Below, piece by piece: positions 31,003 to 41,812 of a stretch of DNA of 64,000 nt. Source of the DNA: Phytophthora hibernalis (taxonomy: Eukaryota; Oomycota; Peronosporomycetes; Peronosporales; Peronosporaceae); the NCBI GenBank assembly GCA_012656075.1, contig JAAKBF010000360.1:62001-126000 (forward strand). The letters are read 5' to 3'. The notes beneath the pieces are model-generated. The model had not been told where the DNA came from. It saw only the letters and a program-made list of their open reading frames with translations, and did no database searches. Both the position numbers and the translations under genes were made by a program. The stretch's first letter is position 1, and the number at the start of each line of letters is the position of its first letter.

Positions 31003-32460
31003 CTACGGGCTTGCAACACCACTGATGTTGGAGTACTTGGACTTGAAGCCGTTCTTGGATATGGTGTCGTGGTACCACGCAGCGGAATCCTTGGGTGTAC
31101 GCTCGAGAGTGTCGTAGTCCACCCAAACAATTCCAAAACGGATGCTGAAGCCGGCAGCCCACTCGTAGTTGTCAAAGAGCGACCACGTGAAGTACCCGCG
31201 AACGTCAGCACCTTCCGCAACGGCTTCGTGCACCCCACTGAGGTATTGCTCGAAGAAGTCGATGCGCTTGACGTCCTTGACACCTTCGCCCTTGGATTGG
31301 TCGGGCCACGACGAACCATTTTCCGTTATGATGATGCCTTTCTTGGGATGGTATGTCTTGCTGATGTACAGACATAGTTTCTTGAGCCCCCACGGAGTCA
31401 CGAAGTTCCAGGGAGCGGCAGTGGGGTCCCACGATGGGTCTTCGTAGGCCGTAACACCTTCATCCTCGAAAAACGATCCACCTGCAGGCACTTCTCCGAG
31501 TTTGTACGAGTCGGACGGCTTGGCAAATGACGAGCTGTAGTTGTTGAGTCCGAAGAAGTCCGAGCTACCTTTCAGGAGCTTCTTCTGTTCGTCCGTGAAC
31601 TTCGGTAGACGGTCTCCGAGTCTGTCCTTCATGATCTGCGGGTAGTCACCCTTGTAGATCGGGTCGGCAAACCAACCGAGGTGGAACGCAATCGAGCGCT
31701 CAGCCGCAGCAGTATTTTTCTCCATCTGCACCGGATCATCCGTTGGACCAGGCAGGCGCCAGTCGGCGCTCAACGTGATTCCGATCTGTCCTCCTTGCAG
31801 TTCCTGGAACTCCTTGCGGTACACGTCCACGACGTATGAGTGTGCAATGAGGAGATTGTGGCCGCACTTGTACGGCTCCGTGTCACCGTTGTGTTTGCGA
31901 CCAGGAGCGTGTACTCCCAATGCAAAACCCATGACACTGTGCACCCACGGCTCATTGAGCGTGATCCAGTTCTTCACGCGGTCACCAAAGCGCTGGAAAC
32001 ACACACGTGCATAGGCTGCAAAGGCTTCGTGTAGTTGGGAACCAGCGCCCAACCAACCGTCAAACTCGGTTTGTAGTGCCAGCGGTAGGTCCCAGTGATA
32101 CAGCGTCACATACGGCGTGATCCCGTTAGCCAGAAGCTCGTTGATGAGGTTGTTGTAGAAGTCGACGCCCTCCTCGTTCACTTCACCCACTCCGGCAGGG
32201 ATGATTCGGGGCCACGAAATGGAGAACCGGTATCCTTTGAGACCCATTTGCTTCATGAGTGTTACGTCTTCCTTGTACCGGTGGAAGTGGTCGATTGCAA
32301 CGTCACCTGTCTGGCTCTTGCGGGTCTTGCCGGGTGTGTGTGAGAACGCGTCCCAGATACTTTCACCGCGTCCTCCTTCTTTAGCACCGCCTTCGATCTG
32401 GTACGCGGCCGTGGCAGCACCCCACATGAAACCACCAGGGAATTGGCGTTCGTGAGCCAT
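31003..32460 (-). CDS. Glycoside hydrolase family 1 beta-glucosidase
   Basis: Intact 485-residue frame from ATG 32460 (GGFMWGAATAAYQIEGGAKE at the N-terminus). The family 1 acid/base is E170 in TLNEPW and the nucleophile is E380 in IITENG. Other signatures are YRFSISWPRI, TLYHWDLPLALQ, FGLNNYSS and YFTWSLFDNYEWAAGF. It hydrolyses terminal beta-glucosyl units of cellobiose-type sugars or plant glycosides. There is no signal peptide at this start, so it is predicted cytosolic. A frame extends 47 codons upstream without a better ATG, so an unseen 5' exon cannot be excluded. Confidence 0.93.
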   Translation of the reverse strand: MAHERQFPGGFMWGAATAAYQIEGGAKEGGRGESIWDAFSHTPGKTRKSQTGDVAIDHFHRYKEDVTLMKQMGLKGYRFSISWPRIIPAGVGEVNEEGVDFYNNLINELLANGITPYVTLYHWDLPLALQTEFDGWLGAGSQLHEAFAAYARVCFQRFGDRVKNWITLNEPWVHSVMGFALGVHAPGRKHNGDTEPYKCGHNLLIAHSYVVDVYRKEFQELQGGQIGITLSADWRLPGPTDDPVQMEKNTAAAERSIAFHLGWFADPIYKGDYPQIMKDRLGDRLPKFTDEQKKLLKGSSDFFGLNNYSSSFAKPSDSYKLGEVPAGGSFFEDEGVTAYEDPSWDPTAAPWNFVTPWGLKKLCLYISKTYHPKKGIIITENGSSWPDQSKGEGVKDVKRIDFFEQYLSGVHEAVAEGADVRGYFTWSLFDNYEWAAGFSIRFGIVWVDYDTLERTPKDSAAWYHDTISKNGFKSKYSNISGVASP

Positions 32461-34687
32461 CGTGGAAGGTGTCGGAAGGCAGGTGGGGACTTGTCGTTGA
32501 CGCTGCAAATACAGAAGTGAACAGCTCGGGAACGTAGCAGTTGGCAAGCAAACTACTGTTTTTGACATCGAGTGGGTCTGCAAGCATAAACCCAAGTTCA
32601 CTTCTGTATGGCATCTCGAGGGGCACTGTCAAGTAGACAGTGTCAGTAGCTCCAACTGCCGTTCTCTTGGTTTCACTATGCTTGCGAAAGCAACAACAGT
32701 AGTATTTCGCAAGTATCCACAGCATAAACTTCAACGACAGCTTTTGCGTCAGAGCACCGTTTGGACTACGGTAAACTAAAGTCGAATATCGGTATAACCG
32801 GCTCAGATAAAAATACGCAGGTGGTTTGTCGACGTTTGTATTCACCGTATTGCTCTTAAATGGGCATTCTGGGTTATTATATCCTTCAGCTAAATATAGC
32901 TGAGGGATAGTCGTCGTTACTTGACGTACCCGTTGCGACCAAACTAAAGTCATTTCCAGTTACGACCTCTGGTCCGAAATGATGGATAGGGTCAAATTCA
33001 AAAACATATTGTACCGTATTTGTCGGATCGAGTGTGACACATTCTAACATTTCAAATCAAGTGAAAAGGAGAATGTTTGCGAATTTGTGTCGTTTTGCAA
33101 TCGATTTGCTTTCGTGGCATCCGCCGCCGGTATATTTAAATCACTATTAGTAAGCACTGACAATTTATTCGAACCGGAGGGAGTGTCACCCTTAAATGAT
33201 TTGTTGTACGGTATGTATCACTCTCTGATAAATACGGTAATGATGGATAGGGTCAAATTAAAAAAAACATAATGCTCTTAAACGCTGTAAGCATCATATT
33301 CGGAATCGGATTGGATAAAAAGAAGAGTACGCGTCTCTATTGGTGCATATTCTCTGGATTTTATATCCAGAGTTTGCAACGAGGTCTAAATCCTTGTATT
33401 TCTGATACCTTTCGTAATACAATTTGGATACTTCAACAAAAGGCTTTAAACCCTGCTATACTAAGTATTTGACAACCGGATCGATTATAATTTGATTTTA
33501 TCGGTTGACCCATCCACAGAAGATTAGGACAAACACACCTCTATGATATGATATCACTTATAAACTTATTTTACCTGCAGCAGATGATTTATCTAGACCG
33601 TTCGAGCAACATTTTGGATGATTTTTTATTCGAGCAACACACTACTATAATACCGAGCACTGTAAACTACATTGGTGTGTAGTAACTACAGATATCGAAG
33701 CGCGTGTCCATTAAATAGAAAAATGATGACACCACATCATGTTCGTTATTGTCCGGCATTCATACAGTGTAGGTGTAGTAAGAATCGTTGCATTACCTCA
33801 CTTTCATGCAAGACTACGTACAGAATCAAAAATCGCATCAGTCACGGAAACTTATTCGTGCAAGTTGAACGAAGAATTTCATCTTAGTCAACAACATTTA
33901 GGGAAATTACTACGCCCGGTGGCCTATGGATACACGATGAGAAAGCTACAAGCATTGGGAGGGGTTTCGTTTAAGTAAATACGCAGGCATGATTGGCATA
34001 GTTACAAGTAGCAACCTGATCATGGGGGCGGGTATTCTGTACCTCAACATTAGAGGGTTGATGACCGTGCTCCTCAGAGAGGCCACGTCGTGGACGAGCG
34101 TGGGCTCCCCACTTTTATCAGGAGCCTCGTTGTCGCCACGGGTTACTTATTACTTCGAAGTACATGTAATGCTCACGCTCGTCGTTAAAGTTGAGCAGAT
34201 ACGCGATCATGGATCACGTAGGAAGTGATGTATGGAAAGTGAGTCGGTGTGAGCCAGCTGGGATAACCTGCTTTGATCTTGCTGAGCCTGCGATACATGC
34301 ACCGAGGTGGATTGGATTTTACATAAATCAAAAGCTTATGGAGGAAGGCCGTTAGTTCGTTGAGCTTATGAACTGAGCTATTAATAAACCCCACCTATGA
34401 AACGACGGAGCGCAACGTGCACAAAAGGATTCAAGGAACGGTTTCCGTCATCAGTAAGAATTACTAGAGTTCGCCGTTCTTTCAATAAATTTTAAGTTGC
34501 CGAAGACACTGAAAACAAACAGGTGACTTGATGATGGGCTTAAGTAAGTGTTTTATGTGCTTGGTCATCGCCAATGACGTGACCTGGTCTTCGCGGGGTT
34601 GTCATTTCGTGCAACCGTAAACTGACAACAACAGTGAAATCGAGTCGGTCGTTGTTATATTTCTCTACCTAGGTACTCGATTAACAC
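32461..34687. other. Gene-poor AT-rich stretch, no gene recognised
   Basis: Only short frames occur. The 21-mer atgatggatagggtcaaatt appears twice in direct orientation (about 32980 and 33240), 261 bp apart. A 79-codon plus-strand frame ending near 33978 (GYTMRKLQALGGVSFK) was noted but not identified. Confidence 0.4.
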
Positions 34688-34700
34688 TCATTTCGCAACT
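34688..34700 (+). promoter_or_regulatory. Oomycete initiator-like core promoter of the second RXLR gene
   Basis: TCATTTCGCAACT matches the TCAYTYY initiator followed by a CA-A/T element, 58 bp before the ATG at 34758. Confidence 0.5.
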
Positions 34701-34757
34701 AGCCCCCAAAGGAAGCAGCACATCGGAGTACCTACCGAGCATCGACCACTGCCAAGC

Positions 34758-35159
34758 ATGCGCCTGCACTACCTCCTGCTCGTGGTTGCAGTCACACTTC
34801 TTGCAAGAACCGACATCGTCACAGCTAGTACCCACTCCGCTGAAAGCAAACTCTCCACGATGACTGCGATCGACACCGTCCCCACTCTGCGTTCTCTGGC
34901 TGGTACGTTGAACGAGGTCAGCGGTAACAAATCTCTTCGTACCGCAAAAGACGACGAAGCCAACGAAGAGAGGGTCATGGCCATACCGATTAAGGAATTC
35001 AACAAGTTTTTTACAAGCGCTGGACGCTTGCGAAAGTACCTGACTCGCAACTCCATGATCACCAAAGAAACAGCTCAAGCTCTAAAAACTGGTCGTTTCA
35101 GCGCGAACGATATAGCCAAGATGTACTCCCAATACGTGAAGCTTACCAAGTTCACGTAG
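34758..35159 (+). CDS. Small secreted RXLR-EER-like effector candidate
   Basis: The protein has 133 residues. Residues 1-24 are a signal peptide (RLHYLLLVVAVTLLARTD, cut near VTAS). A degenerate RXLR motif (KSLR at 58-61) is followed by DDEANEER, with EER at 70-72. The C-terminal effector part (about 60 residues) has IPIKEFNKFFTSAGRLRKYL and AQALKTGRFSANDIAKMYSQ, a helical segment with the Phe/Leu/Tyr spacing seen in short RXLR effectors, but it is too short for a full WY module. It is an isolated gene in repeat-rich DNA. Function and host target unknown. Confidence 0.8.
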   Translation: MRLHYLLLVVAVTLLARTDIVTASTHSAESKLSTMTAIDTVPTLRSLAGTLNEVSGNKSLRTAKDDEANEERVMAIPIKEFNKFFTSAGRLRKYLTRNSMITKETAQALKTGRFSANDIAKMYSQYVKLTKFT

Positions 35160-35934
35160 CAGTCCGGCAGGAATCCTACATCTCGGAAGGGACACTGTAT
35201 ACACATGCGCAGCGAGTAGGTAGCGGAAATGGTTCGTTACAAGCATTTCATAACAACACAATTGCTTTGACCCCTTGATTCGCTGTTATATTGTTTTTAA
35301 GTTCTACACAGTATAATTTCCACGGTAGTGATAGCGTCGGGAACGTCATTTTATCTCTTTTGAAGTTGACGCAGCGTGAACATGATCTTGGTGGCTAAGC
35401 GTACGCGATAGTTTGTTGGACGCTAGGCCGTTTCATTGAGTATTGCCTACCTCAATCGTACGTATCAGTCGAGATATCAATTGAGCTGGAAAAAAGAATT
35501 CCGCAAGATCCTCTTCACTACACAATCGTACTTAGCCGGGAGACAGGTGTCACACACCAACTTATGTGGGGCATGTACTCGTACTTAGGCGGGCTTGTTT
35601 GGACCACACGGAAGAGGTCTCCCCTTTCATAAGTTCTTTTGCACGGCAAACGGTGGCGGCCAGCGTGGCCCCGTTACACTACCTGTCACAAGAGAGGCGA
35701 CATATCTTGAACACTTTAGGCGCACAAGAGTGATGGTCACAAAACCACAGACATCAACATGTCTGTTTACTTTCTTGTGCTCTGAGGGGAAGACTGGACA
35801 CGCAGCAAGCCAAGCTGACCCAGTACTTCCACGGAGTATCGGATCTGGAACTCAGAGAGAGGAGCAGGAGAGCCTTTCGCCGACAAAGACGGATAGTTCA
35901 GCAACAGAAGAAACTACAACACAAACAGCGAGAG
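35160..35934. other. Spacer and probable 5' region of the LINE
   Basis: No gene up to about 35590. From 35595 an open frame of 202 codons runs into the LINE. It is polar and Thr/Arg-rich and could be ORF1-like leader sequence, but has no zinc knuckle. Confidence 0.35.
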
Positions 35935-36431
35935 ATGATAGGAGTACAGCACAAGGACGACAGGACTATCGGAATAACGATAATCAACGTGAGAGGGCTT
36001 GTATCACACATAAAGCAACTCAGCGTCAAACTACAAGGAATGAAGGAAAACCACGAAAGAGGGCAGCGAGATGTCCCCTTTCTCCAGGAAACTCGCCTCA
36101 ACCCAGACGAGCACAAGGCGGCGGAAAGTCAGTACGCAGCAATGTATGGATTCCAGGGAAGAGCGGCCAGCAAATAGTCAAGCTGGTCCTCGGGCGAGGA
36201 TAGGAGAGCGGGAGTTTCAACCCGTACGGAATGGTGAGTAAACCGGAACCATGGGGCCAGGAATGGTGGAGCGAGCACCTCATGATGATGAGAGGAGTGA
36301 TGGATGGAAATATTTTCCTGTTCGTCAATATCTATGCGCCGGTCATGGGGGCAGTCAGGATTGACATTTACAAGAAAATGCAGCGGATTCATTTTCCACA
36401 GGACATGACTGTCATCCGCACCCATGGCTCA
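35935..36431 (+). pseudogene. LINE endonuclease fragment
   Basis: 35935-36177 encodes ITIINVRGLVSHIKQLSVKL and VPFLQETRLNPDEH, the first strands of a LINE endonuclease. After a frame change, 36231-36437 encodes HLMMMRGVMDGNIFLFVNIY followed by AP, the next conserved block. The catalytic C-terminal half (SDH motif) is missing. Confidence 0.7.
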
Positions 36432-36433
36432 CG

Positions 36434-36858
36434 ATGACGAAGCCGCTTTGGGTCGGTAAGAGGCGGTGGGCTCTGAGCAGGAAGCAGCTAAGGAAGCTGA
36501 TCAGCAACAAACGGAAAACTGAGGCGTCCAAGGTGCTTGAAGACATCCGGAAGAGTTGGGCTTCAAACAAAACATCAAAAAGTCTCGCAGGCACTGGACA
36601 ATTTACCGTGGCTAAGCGTGCACAGGATGGAGGGGGTGTCGCCGAATCAGGCACAGAATGTAGCTCGATTGAAGAGCAACAGAACGAGACTGTTGACTGG
36701 AAAGGACAGAGGAATGAGCTGTTCGTCCGCGGAATGCGTTGATTGTCTCTCAAGTGGCGCTGCACACCTCATCTGGGAGTGCCCAGATGCTCAGACGCAA
36801 TGGAAACTATTCTGCACCTGGACGCACCATTACCGGCAGTTCAATAAGATGGCGGATT
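36434..36858 (+). pseudogene. LINE ORF2 C-terminal fragment
   Basis: 36537-36860 encodes a basic segment and then CSSAECVDCLSSGAAHLIWECP, the zf-RVT-like Cys/His cluster that ends many LINE ORF2 proteins. The overlapping frame 36434-36742 carries the sequence just before it. Confidence 0.6.
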
Positions 36859-37406
36859 AGTTGGCGCACCAAGCCGTGTACAGTGGACGAAGTGTCATGC
36901 AAGTGTTGGGAAGAACAGACGACCTGCTCAGCCTCCAAGAAGGAAATGACGCAAGACTAGAAGGTGATGTGGCGAAGTGGAAAGAGACAGAGCGAAGACG
37001 AACAGAAGCCCGAGCGTAGTAGAGGACGCAGGAAACGGGGCTGTGTGGAGGTTGGAGAGGAGGACAGGAGAGTGCCTTCGACACCGGGAAGGATGGAAAA
37101 GCCTTGCTGGAATGGTTATTAGAGTTTAGATCTGTATAACAGATTGGTAGCACAATATACCTATTATTATTACTTTCTTGTGCTCAACATGTAAATGTCG
37201 CCTTTTTAACACTCATTGCTAGTTCCTAGGTTTACACCCGCATACTGCGCACACGTAGTCACTATCCTCAACAATCTCCTGACCCCATACTCGTACTTCG
37301 TGCAGCCCCAAAACCCTGTTGGCTCGATGGTGACACGACCCTAAGCCCGCTACGGCTGCGCCTTCGCTTGATAGTAGCGCTATTAATAGGTCACTGCCGA
37401 TATTAA

Positions 37407-37556
37407 TAAACACCCTCTTCTGGGATACGGCTCAACGATGGAACGGCCAAACGATTTGAGGCGGCCAAACGACTCACAGTATACTGAAACAATACCGGTA
37501 TGACAGTGAACTACTATTTTGATAAGAATGTATCAGGTCTGGCCTGTATGCATGCG
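37407..37556 (+). repeat. 150-bp repeat, empty copy
   Basis: It starts taaacaccctcttctgggat and ends cctgtatgcatgcg. It is 149/150 identical (one C/T difference seen at the ggcTcaacg position) to the copy at 38147-38233 plus 41042-41104, which is interrupted by the PIF element. It contains AAT at 37491-37493, the intact insertion target, and units of the acggcccaacgatttgag motif found in the Copia LTR. Confidence 0.85.
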
Positions 37557-38146
37557 GTACGTTGTTTAGCCTGGGAGATATAATATTATGGCGTGGCGTT
37601 GGCATTGATGAAATTTATTTTCACTCCCGCGATTTATTGGTATCCACGAAAGCCCGCGTACTCGAAGCTCTCGTCGCAGTGCATGGTGTCGGGTCCACAG
37701 TGCATAGGCTCACTTATTCCCTGCGCCGATGTTAAATTTGCGCACGCAATGGTACTCAACCTGCGCACACTACACAGAACATGGCCTTATCTCTCATGTA
37801 CTCACTCATTAACACTCAACCTACTCGACGGCTCACACAACGTTATACTCAACCGGCCAACACAGAACTTGTCTTCAGCTTCCATGAGCACGCTCGTTCA
37901 CACTCAACAAGCCCATCGAGCTCACACACTCTACACTCAAACTCAACGGCCTCACACACCACACTCTACTACCTTCAGTCCAACAAGCTCACTGGTTCAC
38001 ACTCAACAGTGTCGGCTCACAAAATCTCACTCTAAATTCACTCTTTGTTGACCACACACTCATGTTGCACGAACGTTGACCCAGTTGACGTCAAATAATC
38101 CTCGTTGGGCTTCCCAATAGCTAGCTTCGCTACCTATCTCCCAGTA
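37557..38146. other. Low-complexity CA/CT-rich spacer
   Basis: 37740-38060 is dominated by variants of ctcacac and cactcaac with no fixed period. Frames of 84 and 152 codons here are a product of the composition. Confidence 0.5.
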
Positions 38147-38233
38147 TAAACACCCTCTTCTGGGATACGGCCCAACGATGGAACGGCCAAACGATTTGAG
38201 GCGGCCAAACGACTCACAGTATACTGAAACAAT
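38147..38233 (+). repeat. 150-bp repeat, left part of the interrupted copy
   Basis: Left 87 bp of the second copy, ending in the AAT target duplication at 38231-38233. The right 63 bp are at 41042-41104. Confidence 0.85.
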
Positions 38234-38407
38234 AGACACCTTTCGGGGTGATTGTTGGATACTGGTTGTGGGATAGCTTCTAGCCCATATCCCACAAACT
38301 ACAACCAGCAAGATTTTCTTTCGATGGACGGTGTTTGTTGGATCATGCAAGTGACTGTTCGCAACAGATCTGGAAGGGCCCAGTGTTCGAGTTAGCGCCT
38401 CGAAGCG

Positions 38408-39635
38408 ATGGAAGGATTCAGTGTTGCAGCTGCCACTGCTCTCCTGCTGCTCGACGATACTGAGGAAGCTCTTCTGTTGAGGCAGAGTGCAGCCGGCGTC
38501 GAACGGCCGCTTATTCCAGATGTGCGGTTCAACTTTGGCACATATCCTGATGCCAATGCACGCGAGGACTTTCGCTTCACTTGCTCAGAGCTACAGCGAC
38601 TGGCCGGTGCAACTAACATGCCGCACGTGTTCGTCAGCGGTGCGAGGGACCGCCTCTTAGGCGTTGAAGCACTGGCTATGCTGTGTTATCGTCTTTCATA
38701 CCCTGGGAAGCTCTCTCGAATTCGGAAGCAATTTGGGCACTTAGATCCGGCGTGCAGCCGCATCATTTACGGATACCTGTGAGTACCTTTATACTACGTA
38801 GTAGGGAGTCACACATGGACCAACTAATGCGGCTAACGATTTGTATTTTTGCTCGTTTAGATTGCTTCCTCGACAATGAATGGAAAGACGTACTCTTCTT
38901 TCATGATCATGTGTATGATGAGCGGCACGCTCTGTATGTGCAAGCTGTCACTGACAAAACGGGGACGTTGTCACCAAAATCTTCATGTTCATCGATGGGA
39001 CGAAGGGATTCATTTGCCGTCCGGGGAAACGCAAAAATCGACTCCAAGCTCTTCAGGAAGCACTCAACTGCATCCCAGTAGGCGACAAGGAAAACCTGCA
39101 AAAGTCTGCTACAGCGGTCATAAAAGACGACACTGCTTGAATTACCTGGGGTGTGCACTCCGGATGGTAAGCTGAGACTGCAGGATCTGCATACAGTTTC
39201 GTTATCACTAATATTTGTGCTGTGGCGCTGGCAGAACTATGCATTTCCTTCTATGGACCTATCGAAGGGCGGCTTCATGACTCTACCATGCTCCGCGAGA
39301 GTATGCTTCTTCCGTATATCTCACGCAGCCGCTTGATCAAAGGCTTAGGCGTGGTGATATATGGGGATCCTGCGTACGGGATAAACGACCTGCTGTGCAG
39401 TCCATTTCGTAATGCCTACGTGAATAGTACGGAAAAGCGCTTCAACGTCATCATGAGCTAGTCGCGAGTATCGATCGAATGGTTATTCGGTATCATCAAG
39501 AAGAAGTGGGCATTTCTTGACTGGAACAAGAAGCACAAGATCCTGCTGACTCCTGTTGCGAGAATGGTTCGCGTGGCGGTACTGCTCACGAATGCTTTGA
39601 CGTCCATGCACAATGGCAATCAGATTAGCAAATAA
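38408..39635 (+). pseudogene. PIF/Harbinger DDE transposase, broken
   Basis: The ATG at 38408 opens a frame with a helix-turn-helix-like N-terminus (LGVEALAMLCYRLSYPGKLS). A possible intron (gtgagt at about 38780 to tttag at about 38859) follows. Downstream pieces in several frames give DHVYDERHALYVQAVTDKTG, FMFIDGTKGFICRPGKRKNR (first Asp), FYGPIEGRLHDSTML (second Asp), VVIYGDPAYGINDLLCSPF, and SRVSIEWLFGIIKKKWAFLD (Glu) to a stop at 39633. Frameshifts and an in-frame stop (TAG at about 39459) inactivate it. Confidence 0.88.
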
Positions 39636-39717
39636 TTTAACTGTACGCCTCCGCCACTAGAAGACTACTTTCGAAAGCCGTAGCAAATCAGCTTGCTACG
39701 ACCAACACGCCAACTGT

Positions 39718-40738
39718 TTAACCCTTTGATATTCTCTCGAGAAGACTAGCAATTAGTTTTGTTTGAACATCTCGCTCTTGTTGACGCTCTTTTCGCTCTT
39801 CTGCGCCCTCCGCTCGGTCCTTTGCTCGTTCCTCCCTCTCAAAATCAAGTCGCTGCTTCTGCTCGTCGTGCTGCTGTTTCATAAAATCTTGAAAACATCG
39901 ACGCCCTCTGCATCTTAGACTCCTCTAGCAGCTCCATCAACACGGGTTGGCCTTTGCTGCGGTTAGGCCGGTTCTGTTTACCAGCAGGCCCCTCTCCTTC
40001 ATTTGGTTCAAGATCAGGAACGTCACCACGAGAGCAACGCTTTCCGAGTTGAATCCGGGCTACGGCGGCTTGACGAACAACTTCACCCGAGTGCTCTTTT
40101 GCCAGCTACTCCCCTTTCTTGATGGCCGTTTTGTTCGCGACTTTGGCTTCATAGTCGTCGACACTTGATACCACCTCGGTCATGACGCGGATGAATGGGG
40201 TCTCGCTCTCGTCCGTGCCCGACTTCTGTGCGGACGCCGACTCCCATGCACGGTGCTTCGCTAGTAAGGCCTTGAAGCGTGCCTTTGCAGTTGTTCCCTT
40301 GATAGCCTTCATGTTGAAGTTTGGGCTGGAGCTCAACTTGTCTGCAAGCCGCGGCCATTTCTTGTTCACTTCGCCGTGCTCGGCCATGAACGGAGCATCG
40401 ACGTTTACTTGCACAGCGAGAAGGTAATCGTCCTCTGGGCCGAAACGCTGACGCATGTTGCGATCAGCAGCTGAGCTGGCCCTCGCACCATGCGCGTCCT
40501 GCACTGGCAGCTCGACTGTCGAGTTGTCTTCCGCGTTTGAGGTGTTGGGATCGTTCTCATCTTCTCCTCTGTTACTGCTGTATCCTTCTCCCCAGTACGG
40601 AGCCTGCTCCTCTTCCTCGTGCAATGGAGCGCTACCACTGGTGGCAGTCTCTCTCTCCGACACAACGTCGTCCGAACTACTGCTGGTGCTCCTAGAGCGA
40701 GCTTGGCGGCCGACGCGAAGGTCTAGAACATCTTGCAT
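39718..40738 (-). pseudogene. PIF/Harbinger accessory Myb/SANT-like protein, premature stop
   Basis: The frame from ATG 40738 has an acidic/serine N-terminus and then a Myb/SANT-type domain: FGPEDDYLLAVQVNVDAPF, KKWPRLADKLSSSPN, KARFKALLAKHRAW. It stops at TAG 40106, but the same frame continues beyond it (LAKEHSGEVVRQAAVARIQL). After one more frame change it ends in a coiled coil (QQHDEQKQRLDFEREERAKD) at stop 39718. In active elements this protein works with the transposase in binding element ends. Confidence 0.82.
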
Positions 40739-41041
40739 CCAGAGAAGTTGAGAAGTCCGATCGTCCAGCAGCTTTGGAGCAGAAATTTTTGAAGGAGGAG
40801 AGGGGGCGCGATGAGAACACCTGCAATTCGTAATAGCTCTACAAAGAAATAAAAATCAGGACTTAATGTGTATCGCCTAACGGCGCCCCTCACATCCAAC
40901 GAAGGTGTTGGATAGAGTGGCGGTTTCACCGCTCTGTCCGACAGGGTTTGTTGGATATTGGTTAGCCGCCGCAGAAATGGTTTGTTTATGTGCTTCTATC
41001 CCACAAGTGATAAACAACACAGGTCTCGAAAGGTGTCTAAT

Positions 41042-41104
41042 ACCGGTATGACAGTGAACTACTATTTTGATAAGAATGTATCAGGTCTGGCCTGTATGCA
41101 TGCG
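41042..41104 (+). repeat. 150-bp repeat, right part of the interrupted copy
   Basis: Matches 37494-37556 exactly as far as I can read. Preceded by the second AAT at 41039-41041. Confidence 0.85.
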
Positions 41105-41615
41105 TAGCTTCGCTGTAATATATCCATGGGTCTGGGTCGGGGTCAGTCTGACCCGGCACCTTACCAGACCCGCAAAAGACCTGTATAATAATCTACCCGC
41201 ACCCTCTGCGACCTCAGCACTTTTAGCTTCGTCTGGACTATTGGAGTCCATTTCCATGTCCTCGACCTCCTCAGAGGTCTCCTCCGAACTTTCATCGACT
41301 GAGCTCTCTTCAATTTTCTCGTTCAAGCCTTCGTCCGAGGTTGCGGTCGCCACGGCATGCTCCTCGGGAGCACGAACTACCCACATCGAACTCCATGGCC
41401 TCATCCGAGCTCGTGGTTTGTACTTCAAGCTCGTCATCCTCGTCCGAGGTCTCGGGCACGAGCTCCATCTGCACGGCAGCCACTCCGACCCCGTCTGAGC
41501 TTGCAGCTAGCACTTCATGCGTTTCGTCGGAACTCTCGACCCCCTCCACAGCAAAGAGCGCGGCCAACTCCAACCGCTCCGCCGGACTTAAGCGCTGCCA
41601 GATTTCGCTCGCCAT
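41081..41615 (-). pseudogene. Acidic Ser/Glu-rich hypothetical protein, frameshifted
   Basis: The ATG at 41615 gives SEIWQRLSPAERLELAALFA, followed by repeated acidic segments (ESSDETHEV, PETSDEDDELEVQTTSSDEA). A frame change near 41360 leads to more of the same (EESSVDESSEETSEEVEDME), so the two frames together form one low-complexity acidic protein. Its C-terminus overlaps the 150-bp repeat. No family recognised. The frame change has the opposite sign to those in the housekeeping genes. Confidence 0.45.
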
Positions 41616-41812
41616 CTCAAATTTCGAAATGAAGCATGTATAGCTTGAGCGACCTCGTACCTACTGGAGAGACGTCATAACTACTAATAGCTCGCCATTT
41701 GTACCCGTTGTAGCAAACATATCGCGTAGGTTTCGTAGTAAAGTTTCACTGGTATTATTTAACCTCGGAGCCGGTATTAATAAGTCTTTGGAAATATAAT
41801 CAGTAGGCGATA

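Larger units (their letters stand above)
35935..37172 (+). mobile_element. Non-LTR retrotransposon (LINE) with internal deletion
   Basis: It holds the start of an apurinic-type endonuclease domain and the C-terminal zinc-binding end of a LINE ORF2, with the whole reverse transcriptase missing between them. The 3' end runs into a short tattattatt tail at 37160-37171, as in LINEs with simple-repeat tails. It cannot move on its own. Confidence 0.7.
38234..41038 (+). mobile_element. PIF/Harbinger DNA transposon with TIRs and 3-bp target duplication
   Basis: The element is 2805 bp. Its left end begins AGACACCTTTCG and its right end is the inverse (CGAAAGGTGTCT). The match continues imperfectly to TTGTGGGATAG about 45 bp in. 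It is flanked by AAT at 38231-38233 and 41039-41041, while the uninterrupted sister repeat has one AAT. It carries the two genes of the superfamily, a DDE transposase (plus strand) and a Myb/SANT-like protein (minus strand), convergently arranged. Both are broken. Confidence 0.92.

Noticed and set aside
33672..33978. 71- and 79-codon overlapping plus-strand frames
   Set aside because: Considered as an effector or transposon remnant, but there is no signal peptide and no family motif, so left as unassigned spacer.
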